Assembly: GCA_046724665.1 (NCBI GenBank)
Contig: JBKOWZ010000191.1
Coordinates: forward strand, 1 to 39,698
Source of the DNA: Actinocrinis sp046724665
Lineage (GTDB): Bacteria; Actinomycetota; Actinomycetes; Streptomycetales; Catenulisporaceae
DNA length: 39,698 nt
Reading direction: 5' to 3'
Shown: positions 13,432 through 21,430 of the stretch, piece by piece
Layout: each line of letters opens with the position of its first letter
Position numbering within the stretch: the stretch's first letter is position 1
The notes under the pieces: generated by a model
The model's input: the letters and a program-made list of their open reading frames with translations, nothing else
The model's database searches: none
Told to the model about the DNA's origin: nothing
Made by a program: the position numbers and the translations under genes

Positions 13432-14285
13432 TGTTGGACTCCGATGCGGGTGAGAGCCGAGTAGGGGCTCTCACCCGCATTCGTTTCGACCTGTCCTACG
13501 ACGGCACCGAGTTCGCCGGCTGGGCTCGGCAGCGCTCCGGTGTGCGCACGGTCCAGGGCGTGCTGGAAGACGCGCTGACGGCCGTGCTGCGCCTGCCCGA
13601 ACCCGCGCGGCTGACCGTCGCGGGCCGCACCGACGCCGGAGTGCACGCCGCTGGCCAGGTCGCGCACCTGGACCTGCAAACCGGCATCTGGAAGACGCAC
13701 GCGGACAAGCTGCTCTACCGCCTCGCGGGCAAGCTGCCGATGGACGTACGCGTCTGGGCCGTGAACGAGGCGCCCGCCGACTTCGACGCACGCTTCGCCG
13801 CCCTCTCAAGGCGGTACGTGTACCGCGTCGGCGATTCGCGTTACGGCGTCGAACCGGTGCGCCGCCGCTTCGTGCTCTGGCACGCCCACCCGCTGGACGT
13901 CGATGCGATGAACGCCGCCGGTGCGCTGATGCTCGGTGAGCACGACTTCGCCGCGTACTGCAAGAAGCGCGACGGCGCGACGACGATCAGGCGTCTGCTG
14001 CGCCTGGACTGGCAGCGCACCCGGCACGACGAAGTCGAGGCGACGGTCGAAGCCGACGCCTTCTGCCACTCGATGGTGCGTGCGCTGGTCGCCGCGATGC
14101 TGATGGTCGGCGACGGTCGGCGTCCGCGGGAGTTCCCGGCCGAGGTGCTCGGCGGCCTGATCAGGCATCCCGGCGTCAACGTGGTGCCGCCTCACGGCCT
14201 CTCGCTCGAAGAGGTGCGGTACCCACAGGATTCGCAACTGGCCGCCCGCGCCCTCGAAGCCCGGCGGATGCGGACGCTGTGCTGA
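13431..14285 (+). CDS. truA: tRNA pseudouridine(38-40) synthase TruA
   Basis: The 284-residue enzyme makes pseudouridine at positions 38-40 of tRNA anticodon arms. The core starts at RIRFDLSYDGTEFAGWARQR. The catalytic motif AGRTDAGVHAAGQVAH places the catalytic Asp at residue 68. AYCKKRDGATTIRRL and FCHSMVRALVAAMLMVGDGR follow. ATG 13431 overlaps the rplQ stop and is essentially the only start, since the only other near candidate is TTG 13434. The first 16 codons, not conserved in the family, encode a hairpin. Confidence 0.96.
   Translation: MLDSDAGESRVGALTRIRFDLSYDGTEFAGWARQRSGVRTVQGVLEDALTAVLRLPEPARLTVAGRTDAGVHAAGQVAHLDLQTGIWKTHADKLLYRLAGKLPMDVRVWAVNEAPADFDARFAALSRRYVYRVGDSRYGVEPVRRRFVLWHAHPLDVDAMNAAGALMLGEHDFAAYCKKRDGATTIRRLLRLDWQRTRHDEVEATVEADAFCHSMVRALVAAMLMVGDGRRPREFPAEVLGGLIRHPGVNVVPPHGLSLEEVRYPQDSQLAARALEARRMRTLC
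13444..13480 (+). terminator. 15-bp hairpin inside the truA start region
   Basis: ATGCGGGTGAGAGCC (13444-13458) and GGCTCTCACCCGCAT (13466-13480) are perfect reverse complements with a seven-base loop, extendable by a G-T wobble. It begins 13 bases into truA and ends before its conserved core. In position it is where a terminator after rplQ would be, yet it is translated as truA codons 5-17. Followed by TCGTTTCG only, it lacks a T tract. Confidence 0.6.
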
Positions 14286-14300
14286 TCCCGTTTCCGCATT

Positions 14301-14329
14301 TTGGCCCGTCGTCAAGAGTCGGGTACCCT
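14301..14329 (+). promoter_or_regulatory. Candidate rplM-rpsI promoter
   Basis: TTGGCC (14301-14306) and TACCCT (14324-14329) are exactly 17 bases apart, beginning 15 bases after the truA stop. It would produce a leader of about 180 bases before rplM. The -35 matches the TTG core; the -10 keeps the TA...T positions. Confidence 0.48.
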
Positions 14330-14350
14330 CTTCTTGTAGTTTCCGCGCAT

Positions 14351-14459
14351 CGCCATTTCTTCGTGGCGCGCGCCCGGACTTCGGCGGACGTTCCAGCCGA
14401 AGAAGCCGGGGGGCACGGTGCCTGATGCCGTAGGTATGGGCGTCGGTGCGTGCCTACGG
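14351..14459 (+). promoter_or_regulatory. Structured leader of rplM
   Basis: Three stems lie one after another in the predicted leader: CGCCA/TGGCG (14351-14368), CTTCGGC/GCCGAAG (14379-14402), and a nine-pair stem 14428-14436 with 14451-14459 (CCGTAGGTA against TGCCTACGG, one T-G wobble). The 232-base truA-rplM gap (14286-14517) has no gene. In other bacteria L13 represses its own message or uses an L13 leader RNA; whether this leader does so is inference. Confidence 0.38.
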
Positions 14460-14517
14460 ATCCTAAGCCAGGCATTCCGTTTGATCTTGAATGATTCCGT
14501 CTAACGAAGGCAGTCCC

Positions 14518-14961
14518 GTGCCCACGTACAGCCCCAAGCCCGGCGAGGTCGAGAAGAAGTGGTACGTCATCGACGCCGCTGACGTCGTCCTCGGCCGGCT
14601 CGCCAGCCAGACGGCCATCCTGCTGCGCGGCAAGCACAAGCCGCAGTTCGCCCCGCACGTGGACACCGGCGACTTCGTGATCATCGTCAACGCCGACAAG
14701 GTCCACCTGTCCGGCAACAAGCGCGAGGACAAGCTGGCCTACCGGCACTCCGGCTACCCCGGCGGTCTGCGCTCGGTCAAGTACGGCGACCTGATCGACA
14801 AGGACTCCCGCAAGGCCGTGGAGAAGGCCGTGCGCGGCATGCTGCCGAAGAACACCCTCGGCCGCCAGATGCTCAAGAAGCTCAAGGTCTACGGCGGCCC
14901 GAGCCACCCGCACGCCGCGCAGCGGCCCGAGCCGTACGAGCTGTCCCAGGTCGCGCAGTAA
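14518..14961 (+). CDS. rplM: 50S ribosomal protein L13
   Basis: Start GTG 14518 gives 147 residues beginning MPTYSPKPGEVEKKWYVIDA, the normal actinobacterial L13 start and length. GAAGG lies eight bases upstream. ATG 14491 in the same frame would add nine residues with no family match. Core motifs are VVLGRLASQTAILLRGKHK, VINADKVHLSGNK-type residues, YRHSGYPGGLRSVKY and MLPKNTLGRQMLKKLKVY. L13 is an early 23S rRNA binder. rpsI follows after 43 bases. Confidence 0.97.
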   Translation: MPTYSPKPGEVEKKWYVIDAADVVLGRLASQTAILLRGKHKPQFAPHVDTGDFVIIVNADKVHLSGNKREDKLAYRHSGYPGGLRSVKYGDLIDKDSRKAVEKAVRGMLPKNTLGRQMLKKLKVYGGPSHPHAAQRPEPYELSQVAQ

Positions 14962-15004
14962 CCACTGCCGCTAACAGTTTCCCGAGAATAAGGAGTTCGC
15001 GGCT

Positions 15005-15508
15005 GTGTCTGAACTGACCGCCGACATCGAGGCCGAGGCCTTCGACGACGAGGAAGTCCCCGAGAGCTACACCACCGAGAGCGCCCCGGCGGCGGCGCCG
15101 GCCCGGCAGCTGGCGGCCACCGTCGCCGCCGGCGGCACCGGCCGGCGCAAGGAGGCCGTGGCCCGGGTGCGCATCGTGCCCGGCACCGGCAAGTGGAAGA
15201 TCAACGGTCGCTCGCTCGACGCGTACTTCCCGAACAAGGTGCACCAGCAGGAGGTCAACGAGCCCTTCCACGTGCTGGAGCTCGACGGCCGCTACGACGT
15301 GATCGCGCGCATCGACGGCGGCGGCATCTCCGGCCAGGCCGGCGCGCTGCGGCTCGGCATCGCCCGCGCGCTGAACGAGGCCGATACCGAGAACAACCGG
15401 CCGGTGCTGAAGAAGGCCGGCTTCCTGACCCGGGACGCGCGGGTGAAGGAGCGCAAGAAGGCCGGTCTGAAGAAGGCCCGCAAGGCTCCGCAGTACAGCA
15501 AGCGTTAA
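15005..15508 (+). CDS. rpsI: 30S ribosomal protein S9
   Basis: The 167-residue protein has the S9 core GTGRRKEAVARVRIVPGTGK, HVLELDGRYDVIARIDGGG, QAGALRLGIARAL and the Lys-rich end AGLKKARKAPQYSKR, whose C-terminal Arg reaches the P-site tRNA. About 42 residues precede the core: an acidic stretch (DIEAEAFDDEEVPE) and an Ala/Pro linker, longer than E. coli S9 and seen in other Actinobacteria. Start GTG 15005 follows AAGGAG at 14990-14995. Confidence 0.98.
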   Translation: MSELTADIEAEAFDDEEVPESYTTESAPAAAPARQLAATVAAGGTGRRKEAVARVRIVPGTGKWKINGRSLDAYFPNKVHQQEVNEPFHVLELDGRYDVIARIDGGGISGQAGALRLGIARALNEADTENNRPVLKKAGFLTRDARVKERKKAGLKKARKAPQYSKR

Positions 15509-15564
15509 TCGGCCGGTCACGCGAAGCGTCAGTCTCGCGGCACCGGCGTGCCAGGCCCGGACGT

Positions 15565-15610
15565 GCAACCCCGTCGTGCGCTTTTCGCGTACGGTGGGGT
15601 TGCCTGTTTT
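15565..15610 (+). terminator. Strong terminator after rpsI
   Basis: A 17-pair stem joins 15565-15581 with 15587-15603 (three G-T wobbles, no mismatch) around a five-base loop TTTTC. It is followed by CTGTTTTCC, including four T at 15607-15610. It lies 57 bases after rpsI and is the best intrinsic terminator in the window. The remaining 97 bases to glmM are pyrimidine-rich and must hold the glmM promoter, which I could not place. Confidence 0.78.
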
Positions 15611-15707
15611 CCGGCGGGTAACGACGAGCGCAACCTCGACACCTCTTGCCTTGTCATCTTTACCGAGACCTCGATTTCCCACTCGTCCAGCTCTGGGGGT
15701 TCGGACC

Positions 15708-17051
15708 ATGGCCCGACTTTTCGGCACCGACGGCGTGCGCGGCCTCGCCAACCGGGATCTGACCGCCGAGCTCGCGCTCGACCTGTCGATCGCCGCGGCG
15801 CACGTCCTTGCCGAACTGGGCACCTTCGCCGGGCACCGGCCCCGGGCCGTGGTCGGCCGTGACCCGCGGGCCTCAGGAGAGTTCCTCGAGGCGGCGGTGG
15901 CCGCCGGGCTGGCCTCCGCGGGCGTGGACGTGCTGCGGGTCGGCGTGCTGCCCACCCCGGCGGTGGCGTACCTGACCGAGGCGCTCGGCGCGGACCTCGG
16001 GGTGATGCTCTCGGCGAGCCACAACCCGGCCCCGGACAACGGGATCAAGTTCTTCTCCCGCGGCGGCCTCAAGCTGGCCGACGAGGTGGAGGAGGCGATC
16101 GAGGCCCGCATCGGCGAGCAGTGGGAGCGGCCGGTCGGGGTCGGCGTGGGCCGGATCACCGACCTGCCGGACGGCGGCTCGCGGTACGTGGACTATCTCG
16201 TCTCGACGGTGCCCAACCGGCTCGACGGCCTCAAGGTGGTCGTGGACGAGGCGCACGGCGCGGCGTACCGGGTCTCCCCGGAGGCGCTGCGGCGGCTCGG
16301 CGCGGAGGTCATCGAGATCGGCGTGCAGCCGGACGGCCTGAACATCAACGACGGCTGCGGGAGCACGCACCTGGACGCGGTACGCGCCGCGGTGATCGAG
16401 CACGGCGCCGACGCGGGCATCGCGCACGACGGGGACGCCGACCGCTGCCTGGCCGTGGACGCGTCCGGCGAGGTCGTGGACGGCGACCAGATCATTGCGA
16501 TCCTGGCGCTCGCGCTGCGCGAGCACGGCAGGCTGGCGAAGGACACCGTCGTCACCACCGTGATGTCCAACCTCGGCTTCAAGATTGCGATGGAGCGGGA
16601 GGGCGTGACCGTGGTGCGGACCGCCGTCGGCGACCGCTACGTGCTCGAGGCGATGCGGGCCGACGGCCTGTCCATCGGCGGCGAGCAGTCCGGCCACGTG
16701 ATCCTGCTCGACCACGCCAAGACCGGCGACGGCGTGCTGACCGGCCTGCACCTGCTCGCGCGCGTCGCCGAGACGGGCAAGCCGCTGGACGAACTGGCCG
16801 CGGTGATGCGCCGGCTGCCGCAGGTGCTGGTGAACGTGAAGGACGTGGACAAGTCGCGGGTCGGCAGCTCGCCGCAGATCTCCGAGGCGGTCGGCGCGGC
16901 GGAAAGCGAGCTCGGCGCGGCCGGCCGGGTGCTGCTGCGGCCCTCGGGTACCGAGCCGATGGTGCGCGTGATGGTCGAGGCCGAGTCGCACGACCTGGCC
17001 GAGTCGGTCGCCCACCGGCTCGCGGGCGTCGTGCGGGACGCGCTGTCCTGA
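15708..17051 (+). CDS. glmM: Phosphoglucosamine mutase
   Basis: GlmM converts glucosamine-6-phosphate to glucosamine-1-phosphate for UDP-GlcNAc and peptidoglycan. The 447-residue protein starts MARLFGTDGVRGLANRDLTA. The phosphorylated Ser is residue 104 in LSASHNP, the metal site DGDADR is at 241-246, the sugar loop is GGEQSGH, and the phosphate loop RPSGTEPMVRVMVE is near the end. ATG 15708 with GGGGG upstream is the start; the frame is open further upstream but without family similarity. glmS, the previous step, lies 4.4 kb downstream. Confidence 0.98.
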   Translation: MARLFGTDGVRGLANRDLTAELALDLSIAAAHVLAELGTFAGHRPRAVVGRDPRASGEFLEAAVAAGLASAGVDVLRVGVLPTPAVAYLTEALGADLGVMLSASHNPAPDNGIKFFSRGGLKLADEVEEAIEARIGEQWERPVGVGVGRITDLPDGGSRYVDYLVSTVPNRLDGLKVVVDEAHGAAYRVSPEALRRLGAEVIEIGVQPDGLNINDGCGSTHLDAVRAAVIEHGADAGIAHDGDADRCLAVDASGEVVDGDQIIAILALALREHGRLAKDTVVTTVMSNLGFKIAMEREGVTVVRTAVGDRYVLEAMRADGLSIGGEQSGHVILLDHAKTGDGVLTGLHLLARVAETGKPLDELAAVMRRLPQVLVNVKDVDKSRVGSSPQISEAVGAAESELGAAGRVLLRPSGTEPMVRVMVEAESHDLAESVAHRLAGVVRDALS

Positions 17052-17066
17052 CCCTGCCGTCCTGAC

Positions 17067-17088
17067 AGGCTGTTCCCCGGGAAAGCCT
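17067..17088 (+). terminator. Hairpin after glmM
   Basis: AGGCT (17067-17071) pairs with AGCCT (17084-17088), and inside it TTCC pairs with GGAA around CCCGG-type bases, with one G bulged at 17072. It starts 16 bases after the glmM stop. There is no T tract, so termination is plausible but not certain. Confidence 0.45.
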
Positions 17089-17135
17089 CCATTCCCGCGC
17101 GTCTTGTGGCAGGGTTGCCGCGGAGGGGGTCAGCC

Positions 17136-17795
17136 GTGGGTGGGATGCGCAGTGTTCGCGAGCGGTTCGTGGACTCGCCGACTTCGCTTGGCGCGAAGGC
17201 GAGGGCACGCCGCTGGGAGTGGTTTCAGCAGGATTTCCCCGACATCGGCTCGATGTCGGTGATCGACCTCGGCGGACGGCCGGAGTCGTGGCTGCGCGCC
17301 CCGGTGCGCCCGGCGCGCGTGCACGTGGTCAATCTGGAGGAGCCGCCGGCCGAGACGCCGGACTGGATCAGCGCGGAGCAGGGCGACGCGTGCGAACTGC
17401 CGGACCACGTCCGCAAGGGCGAGTACGACCTGGTGTTCTCGAACTCGGTGCTCGAGCACGTCGGCGGGCACGAGCGGCGCACCCGCTTCGCCGAGGCGGT
17501 GCACGAACTGGCACCGCGCCACTGGGTGCAGACGCCGTACCGGTACTTCCCGGTGGAGCCGCACTTCCTCTTCCCCGGCTTCCAGTTCCTGCCGCTGGCC
17601 GCGCGGGTGAGCATCGTGCGCCGCTGGCCGCTGGTGCACACGCCGCCGCAGGATCGAGCGACCGCGCTGCGTGTCGCGCTCTGGGTGGAACTGCTCAGCC
17701 GCACGGAGATGGCGCACTACTTCCCGCACTCCACGGTCCGCGTGGAGCGGCTCGGCGGGCTCGCCAAGTCGCTCATCGCGGTCAAGACGGACTGA
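17136..17795 (+). CDS. Class I SAM-dependent methyltransferase
   Basis: The 219-residue protein has the Methyltransf_11-like fold: motif I VIDLGGR at residues 43-49, the acidic residue after strand 2 in VVNLEEP, the segment GDACELPD, and FSNSVLEHVGG (101-111) as post-motif. The C-terminal half (FLFPGFQFLPLAARVSIVRR) is hydrophobic and could contact a lipid or membrane substrate. Substrate is unknown. GTG 17136 is chosen because GGAGGGGG ends six bases upstream. It is probably a single gene, ending eight bases from the convergent ABC cassette. Confidence 0.85.
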   Translation: MGGMRSVRERFVDSPTSLGAKARARRWEWFQQDFPDIGSMSVIDLGGRPESWLRAPVRPARVHVVNLEEPPAETPDWISAEQGDACELPDHVRKGEYDLVFSNSVLEHVGGHERRTRFAEAVHELAPRHWVQTPYRYFPVEPHFLFPGFQFLPLAARVSIVRRWPLVHTPPQDRATALRVALWVELLSRTEMAHYFPHSTVRVERLGGLAKSLIAVKTD

Positions 17796-17802
17796 ACCGG
17801 AC

Positions 17803-18531
17803 TCACGCGTCCCCGGTCAGCCGGAACGAGCGCAGCCGGTTGGCGGCGAACGAGAGTGCGGCGCCACCGGCGATCGCGGCCAGGATGAGCGCGGTGGCCG
17901 CGTTCAGGTGGGCGTTGAGCGCGTCGTCCTTCGCGATCGAGTTCGCCACGCCGAGGGAGTACTGCTCGGCGGAGAGGTACTTCGCCCCGGAGACCAGGTT
18001 GGTGACCAGGCCCTCCCAGACCGCCACATAGGCGAGCGCGAAGGCCACCGGGCGCCGGCTGACCGTGGAGATCAGCACGAAGACGGCGGTGTACACGGCG
18101 GCACCGAGGGCCGCGCCGAGCCCGAGGCCGACCGCCAGCCTGCCCGCCGAGCCGGCCGCGATCGTCCCGGCGGCGAACTCGGGCACCGCGGCGAACAGCA
18201 TCGTCACCACGGTCGCGACCACCGCCTTGGTGGCGATGATCGACTTTCGCGGCACCGGGGTGGCCAGCAGGTGCAGGATCGAGCTGTCGTCGATCTCGGA
18301 TCCGAGCACCGAGGTGCCCACGATCAGCGCGGTGAGCGGGAGCAGTGCGCTGAAGCCGACCCGGCCGAGCAGCTCGGCGGGCCAGCTGGGCGAGGTGCCG
18401 TGCGCCGCCTTGAGCGTGATGGTCAGCGCCAGCAGCACGACGGCGGGCAGCGCGAGCAGGAACGCGCGCTTGCGCCCGAGCAGCGCGCGCAGCGTGATCC
18501 CGGCGATGGTCGGGTTGTAGAGGTCGCGCAT
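17803..18531 (-). CDS. ABC-2 type transporter permease (cassette gene 4)
   Basis: The 242-residue protein starts MRDLYNPTIAGITLRALLGR and has six hydrophobic segments, with the ABC-2 pattern of a short cytosolic start, paired helices and SEIDDSSILHLLATPVPRKS in the first loop. It resembles permeases of ABC-2 exporters of the copper/nitrous-oxide accessory (NosY-like) kind. It is the last gene of a minus-strand cassette, 10 bases after the preceding ATPase, and probably its membrane partner. Exported substrate is unknown. Confidence 0.87.
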   Translation of the reverse strand: MRDLYNPTIAGITLRALLGRKRAFLLALPAVVLLALTITLKAAHGTSPSWPAELLGRVGFSALLPLTALIVGTSVLGSEIDDSSILHLLATPVPRKSIIATKAVVATVVTMLFAAVPEFAAGTIAAGSAGRLAVGLGLGAALGAAVYTAVFVLISTVSRRPVAFALAYVAVWEGLVTNLVSGAKYLSAEQYSLGVANSIAKDDALNAHLNAATALILAAIAGGAALSFAANRLRSFRLTGDA

Positions 18532-18541
18532 CAGGGGGCTC

Positions 18542-19453
18542 CTAATTTCCGACCAGGTAGGCGAAGACTGACTCGAGCGATTCGTCGGACGGGATGACCT
18601 CGCGCAGGCCGACTCCGGCGTCGCGGCTGACCCGCGCGAGCTGGCGGGTGAACGTGCCGTGGTCGCCCGCGTGCACTTCCAGGCCGATCTTGGTGAGCGT
18701 GACGCCCTGCACCGCCGGGGAGCCGATGAGCGCTTGGGCGAGGGCGCGGTCGTCCGTGGTGCGCACGAGGAACACGTGCGGCCGGTTGGTCATCAGCCGC
18801 CTGATGGTGCGGTAGTCGCCCGACGCGGCCAGCCGCCCGGCGACGACCACCTGCACCGTGTCGGCGAGGCGTTCGACCTCCTCCAGGATGTGCGAGGAGA
18901 ACAGGATGACGCGCCCGGCCTGGCCGAGGCCGCGCAGCAGGTCCATCATGTGCAGCCGCTGGCGCGGGTCCATGCCGTTGAACGGCTCGTCGAGCAGCAG
19001 GACCTGCGGATCGTGCACCAGCGCCGCGGCGACCTTCGCCCGCTGGCGCATGCCCTTGGAGTACGTGTCGATGCTCCGGTCGGCCGCGTCGGTCAGCTCG
19101 ACCATCCGCAGCGCGCGCTCGGCCGCCGCCTTCGGGTCGCGCAGCTTGTGCAGCTTCGCCGAGGCGAGGACGAACTCGCGCGCGGTCAGGAACGCGTAGA
19201 CGCTGTCGCGCTCCGGGACCAGGCCGACCGTGCGGAAGATGTCCGGGTTGCGCCACGGCGCCACGCCGCCGACGGTCACCGTGCCGCGCGAGGGCTCCAG
19301 GAAGCCGGAGATCATGTGCAGCAGGGTGGACTTGCCCGCGCCGTTCGGGCCGAGCAGCCCGGTCACTCCCGGGCCGAGGGTCATGGTGATGTCGTTGACC
19401 GCGACCACGTTGCCGTACCAGCGGGTCGTGTTGGTCAGCTGGACGGTGCTCAT
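18542..19453 (-). CDS. ABC transporter ATP-binding protein (cassette gene 3)
   Basis: The 303-residue protein starts MSTVQLTNTTRWYGNVVAVN. Walker A is GPNGAGKST (35-43), the signature is the exporter-type YSKGMRQ, and Walker B is VLLLDEPF followed by the switch His in FSSHILEEV. About 85 C-terminal residues after the nucleotide-binding domain form the regulatory extension common in ABC-2 systems. ATG at 19453 overlaps the upstream permease stop by four bases. A longer open frame upstream in the same frame is the shadow of that permease. Confidence 0.93.
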   Translation of the reverse strand: MSTVQLTNTTRWYGNVVAVNDITMTLGPGVTGLLGPNGAGKSTLLHMISGFLEPSRGTVTVGGVAPWRNPDIFRTVGLVPERDSVYAFLTAREFVLASAKLHKLRDPKAAAERALRMVELTDAADRSIDTYSKGMRQRAKVAAALVHDPQVLLLDEPFNGMDPRQRLHMMDLLRGLGQAGRVILFSSHILEEVERLADTVQVVVAGRLAASGDYRTIRRLMTNRPHVFLVRTTDDRALAQALIGSPAVQGVTLTKIGLEVHAGDHGTFTRQLARVSRDAGVGLREVIPSDESLESVFAYLVGN

Positions 19454-20391
19454 GCGACGCCGACCTTTCGGTAGCGTAGGAACAGGCCTGCGGTGGTCAG
19501 GCCGGCCAGCGCGACCAGTTCGGCCGCGTAGAGCGGGCCGCCGGACTGCGGGTCGGGGATGGTGCCGTCGGTCGCGTTCGTCGCCCAGATCCGGGTGCCC
19601 TCGATCAGCCGCAGCGGATCGACCAGGCCGCCCTCGCGTGCGATCGCGCTGTAGGTGATGGTCTCTTTGAAGGGCTGTCGGCTGGGACCGTCGGCCGAGT
19701 GGCTGCCCACGGACTCGAAGACCTGAGCCACCGCCGTGGTGGCCAGAAAGAGGATCGCGATCGCGCCGGTGACCATCGCCCGGCGTCCGGTGAACGAGGC
19801 GATCAGCAGCGTCAGGGGCGCGAACGCGGCGCCGTAGGCGAGCGCGACCAGCAGCCCGGGCACCAGGTCCGTGGTCTGGTCCCACACGCCCGAGCCGCTG
19901 GTGGCCGACGCGACCGTGCCGAGGTACATCGCCAGCAGCGGCAGCGCCTCGAACAGCACGATCGCGGTGGCCAGCGCCAGCAGCTTCGCCAGCGGGTAGT
20001 CGGCGCGGCGCAGCGGCCGGGAGAAGTAGAGCGGCAGGGTGTGGTGCCGCAGGTCGCGCGAGACCAGCTCGGGCGCGGACACCGCGACGAACACGATGAA
20101 CAGCAGCGAGGTGTTGTACGCGTAGTGCGTGTACGGCACCGGCAACTCCCCGCCGATGGACGCCACCTTGTAGATGGAGACCGCGGCCGGGAGCATCATC
20201 ACCGCGAACGTGGTCAGCGGGATGATCCGGGCCCGCGCGCCGCGGCCGAAGCCGAAGGCCGAGCGCAGGCTGAACCAGTAGAGCGAGCGCAGGATGTGCC
20301 CGCGGCCGAGCCGGGTCCCGGTGTACGGCTTGTATCCGATGTCGTGGATGACGCTGCCGTCGCCGTCCGTGGCGGCGATCGTCGTGGTCAT
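19450..20391 (-). CDS. ABC-2 type permease (cassette gene 2)
   Basis: The 313-residue protein starts MTTTIAATDGDGSVIHDIGY and shows about six membrane segments (for example FVAVSAPELVSRDLRHHTLP, where a loop with a charged switch follows helix 2). YKPYTGTRLGRGHILRSLYW is an amphipathic cytosolic start. SRDLRHHTLPLYFSRPLRR resembles the loop of other ABC-2 permeases. Its start overlaps the stop of the upstream ATPase by four bases (20388-20391), and its stop overlaps the next ATPase start, so all are translationally coupled. Confidence 0.88.
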   Translation of the reverse strand: MTTTIAATDGDGSVIHDIGYKPYTGTRLGRGHILRSLYWFSLRSAFGFGRGARARIIPLTTFAVMMLPAAVSIYKVASIGGELPVPYTHYAYNTSLLFIVFVAVSAPELVSRDLRHHTLPLYFSRPLRRADYPLAKLLALATAIVLFEALPLLAMYLGTVASATSGSGVWDQTTDLVPGLLVALAYGAAFAPLTLLIASFTGRRAMVTGAIAILFLATTAVAQVFESVGSHSADGPSRQPFKETITYSAIAREGGLVDPLRLIEGTRIWATNATDGTIPDPQSGGPLYAAELVALAGLTTAGLFLRYRKVGVA

Positions 20392-21320
20392 GGTCCGGCC
20401 TCCGGGGTGGGCGTGGCGAAGAGCTCTTCGACGTGGTGGCGGCGGTGTTCCATCCGGTTGAGCGGCAGCGCGAGCTCGGCGATCGCGTCGCGTACCAGGT
20501 CGAACACCGCCTCCGAGCCGACCGGGACGAGTAGCGCGCGCTCCTCGGCGTGCACGGTGACGCCCGCGGCGGCCAGGTGCGCGGCGAGCCGGTCGGCGCC
20601 CTCCTCGACCTCGATCGCCAGCCACGGCACGTTCTGCGTCATCGAGGAGAGCGAGGCGGCCCGCAGCAGCGTGCCACCCTCGATCGCGACCAGGTGGTCG
20701 CAGATCCGCTCGATCTCGCTGAGCAGGTGCGAGGCCACCACCACGGCGATGCCGAACTCGTTGCCGATCCGGTGCACGAGGGCGAGCATCGCCTCCCGGC
20801 CGGCCGGGTCGAGGCCGTTGGTCGGCTCGTCGAGCAGCAGCAGCCCCGGGTCGCCGACCAGCGCCTGCGCCAGCTTCACCCGCTGCTTCATCCCGGTGGA
20901 GAAGGTGCCGATGTGCCGGTAGCGCTCCTCGTGCAGGCCGACGTGCCGCAGCGCCTCGGCGGCCTGCTCCTTCGCCGCCGTGGCGGGCAGCCCGGTCATC
21001 CGGCCCAGGTGCGTGACGAACTCGGTGGCGGTCACGTCCGGCGGCAGGCAGTCGTGCTCGGGCATGTAGCCGACCCGGGCGCGGATCTGCTCGCCGCCGG
21101 TCCTGGTGTCGTGGCCGAGCACCCGCGCGCTGCCCTCGGTCGGCTCGAGCAGCCCGAGCAGGATCTTGATGAGGGTGGACTTCCCGGCGCCGTTCGCGCC
21201 GACCAGGCCGGTGATCCCGGGCGCCACGGCCAGGGTCAGTCCGGTCAGCGCGGTCACGCCGCCCGGATACCGCTTGCCGAGGCCGCGCGTCTCGATGACT
21301 GTCTCGATGACTACTGACAC
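20388..21320 (-). CDS. ABC transporter ATP-binding protein (cassette gene 1)
   Basis: The 310-residue ATPase has Walker A GANGAGKST (41-49), the Q-loop region GYMPEHDCLPPDVTATEF, signature FSTGMKQ, Walker B LLLLDEPTNGLDPAGRE and the switch His in VVASHLLSE. A C-terminal extension of about 80 residues ends in ELFATPTPEAGP. The start is GTG 21320; the only promoter-like element lies six bases upstream, suggesting a leaderless message. It heads the four-gene exporter cassette and is divergent from glmS. Confidence 0.93.
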   Translation of the reverse strand: MSVVIETVIETRGLGKRYPGGVTALTGLTLAVAPGITGLVGANGAGKSTLIKILLGLLEPTEGSARVLGHDTRTGGEQIRARVGYMPEHDCLPPDVTATEFVTHLGRMTGLPATAAKEQAAEALRHVGLHEERYRHIGTFSTGMKQRVKLAQALVGDPGLLLLDEPTNGLDPAGREAMLALVHRIGNEFGIAVVVASHLLSEIERICDHLVAIEGGTLLRAASLSSMTQNVPWLAIEVEEGADRLAAHLAAAGVTVHAEERALLVPVGSEAVFDLVRDAIAELALPLNRMEHRRHHVEELFATPTPEAGP

Positions 21321-21332
21321 GCGGACACCGTA
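21321..21332 (-). promoter_or_regulatory. Possible leaderless -10 for the ABC cassette
   Basis: Read on the minus strand, TACGGT (plus positions 21327-21332) lies six bases upstream of GTG 21320. A transcript would start at the G of that codon. No ribosome binding site is seen between them and no good -35 is present, so this is a weak call. Confidence 0.33.
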
Positions 21333-21394
21333 ACCCCGCGCGCTCTCGTGCGGCGTCGGCTTCAGGGATGACCCGACCCGGACCGCCGGCTCGG

Positions 21395-21430
21395 GGTTGT
21401 TCCGGAGGCGGGCCCGGTAGGGTGGCAGAC
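21395..21430 (+). promoter_or_regulatory. Leaderless promoter of glmS
   Basis: TAGGGT (21418-21423) lies seven bases before ATG 21431, so transcription would start at or one base before the A. GGTTGT (21395-21400) is 17 bases upstream and TTGTTC (21397-21402) 15 bases upstream as -35 choices. The GGAGG at 21404-21408 is 22 bases from the ATG, too far to be a ribosome binding site. Confidence 0.48.

Noticed and set aside
14491..14517. Start of rplM at ATG 14491
   Set aside because: Adds nine residues not seen in L13; GTG 14518 gives the standard 147-residue protein with a ribosome binding site.
15576..15707. Extended N-terminus for GlmM
   Set aside because: The extension would begin inside the rpsI terminator stem; the family starts at MARLFGTDG.
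21321..21430. glmS ribozyme or riboswitch upstream of glmS
   Set aside because: The gap is only 110 bases, the glmS transcript appears leaderless, and no ribozyme core is visible.
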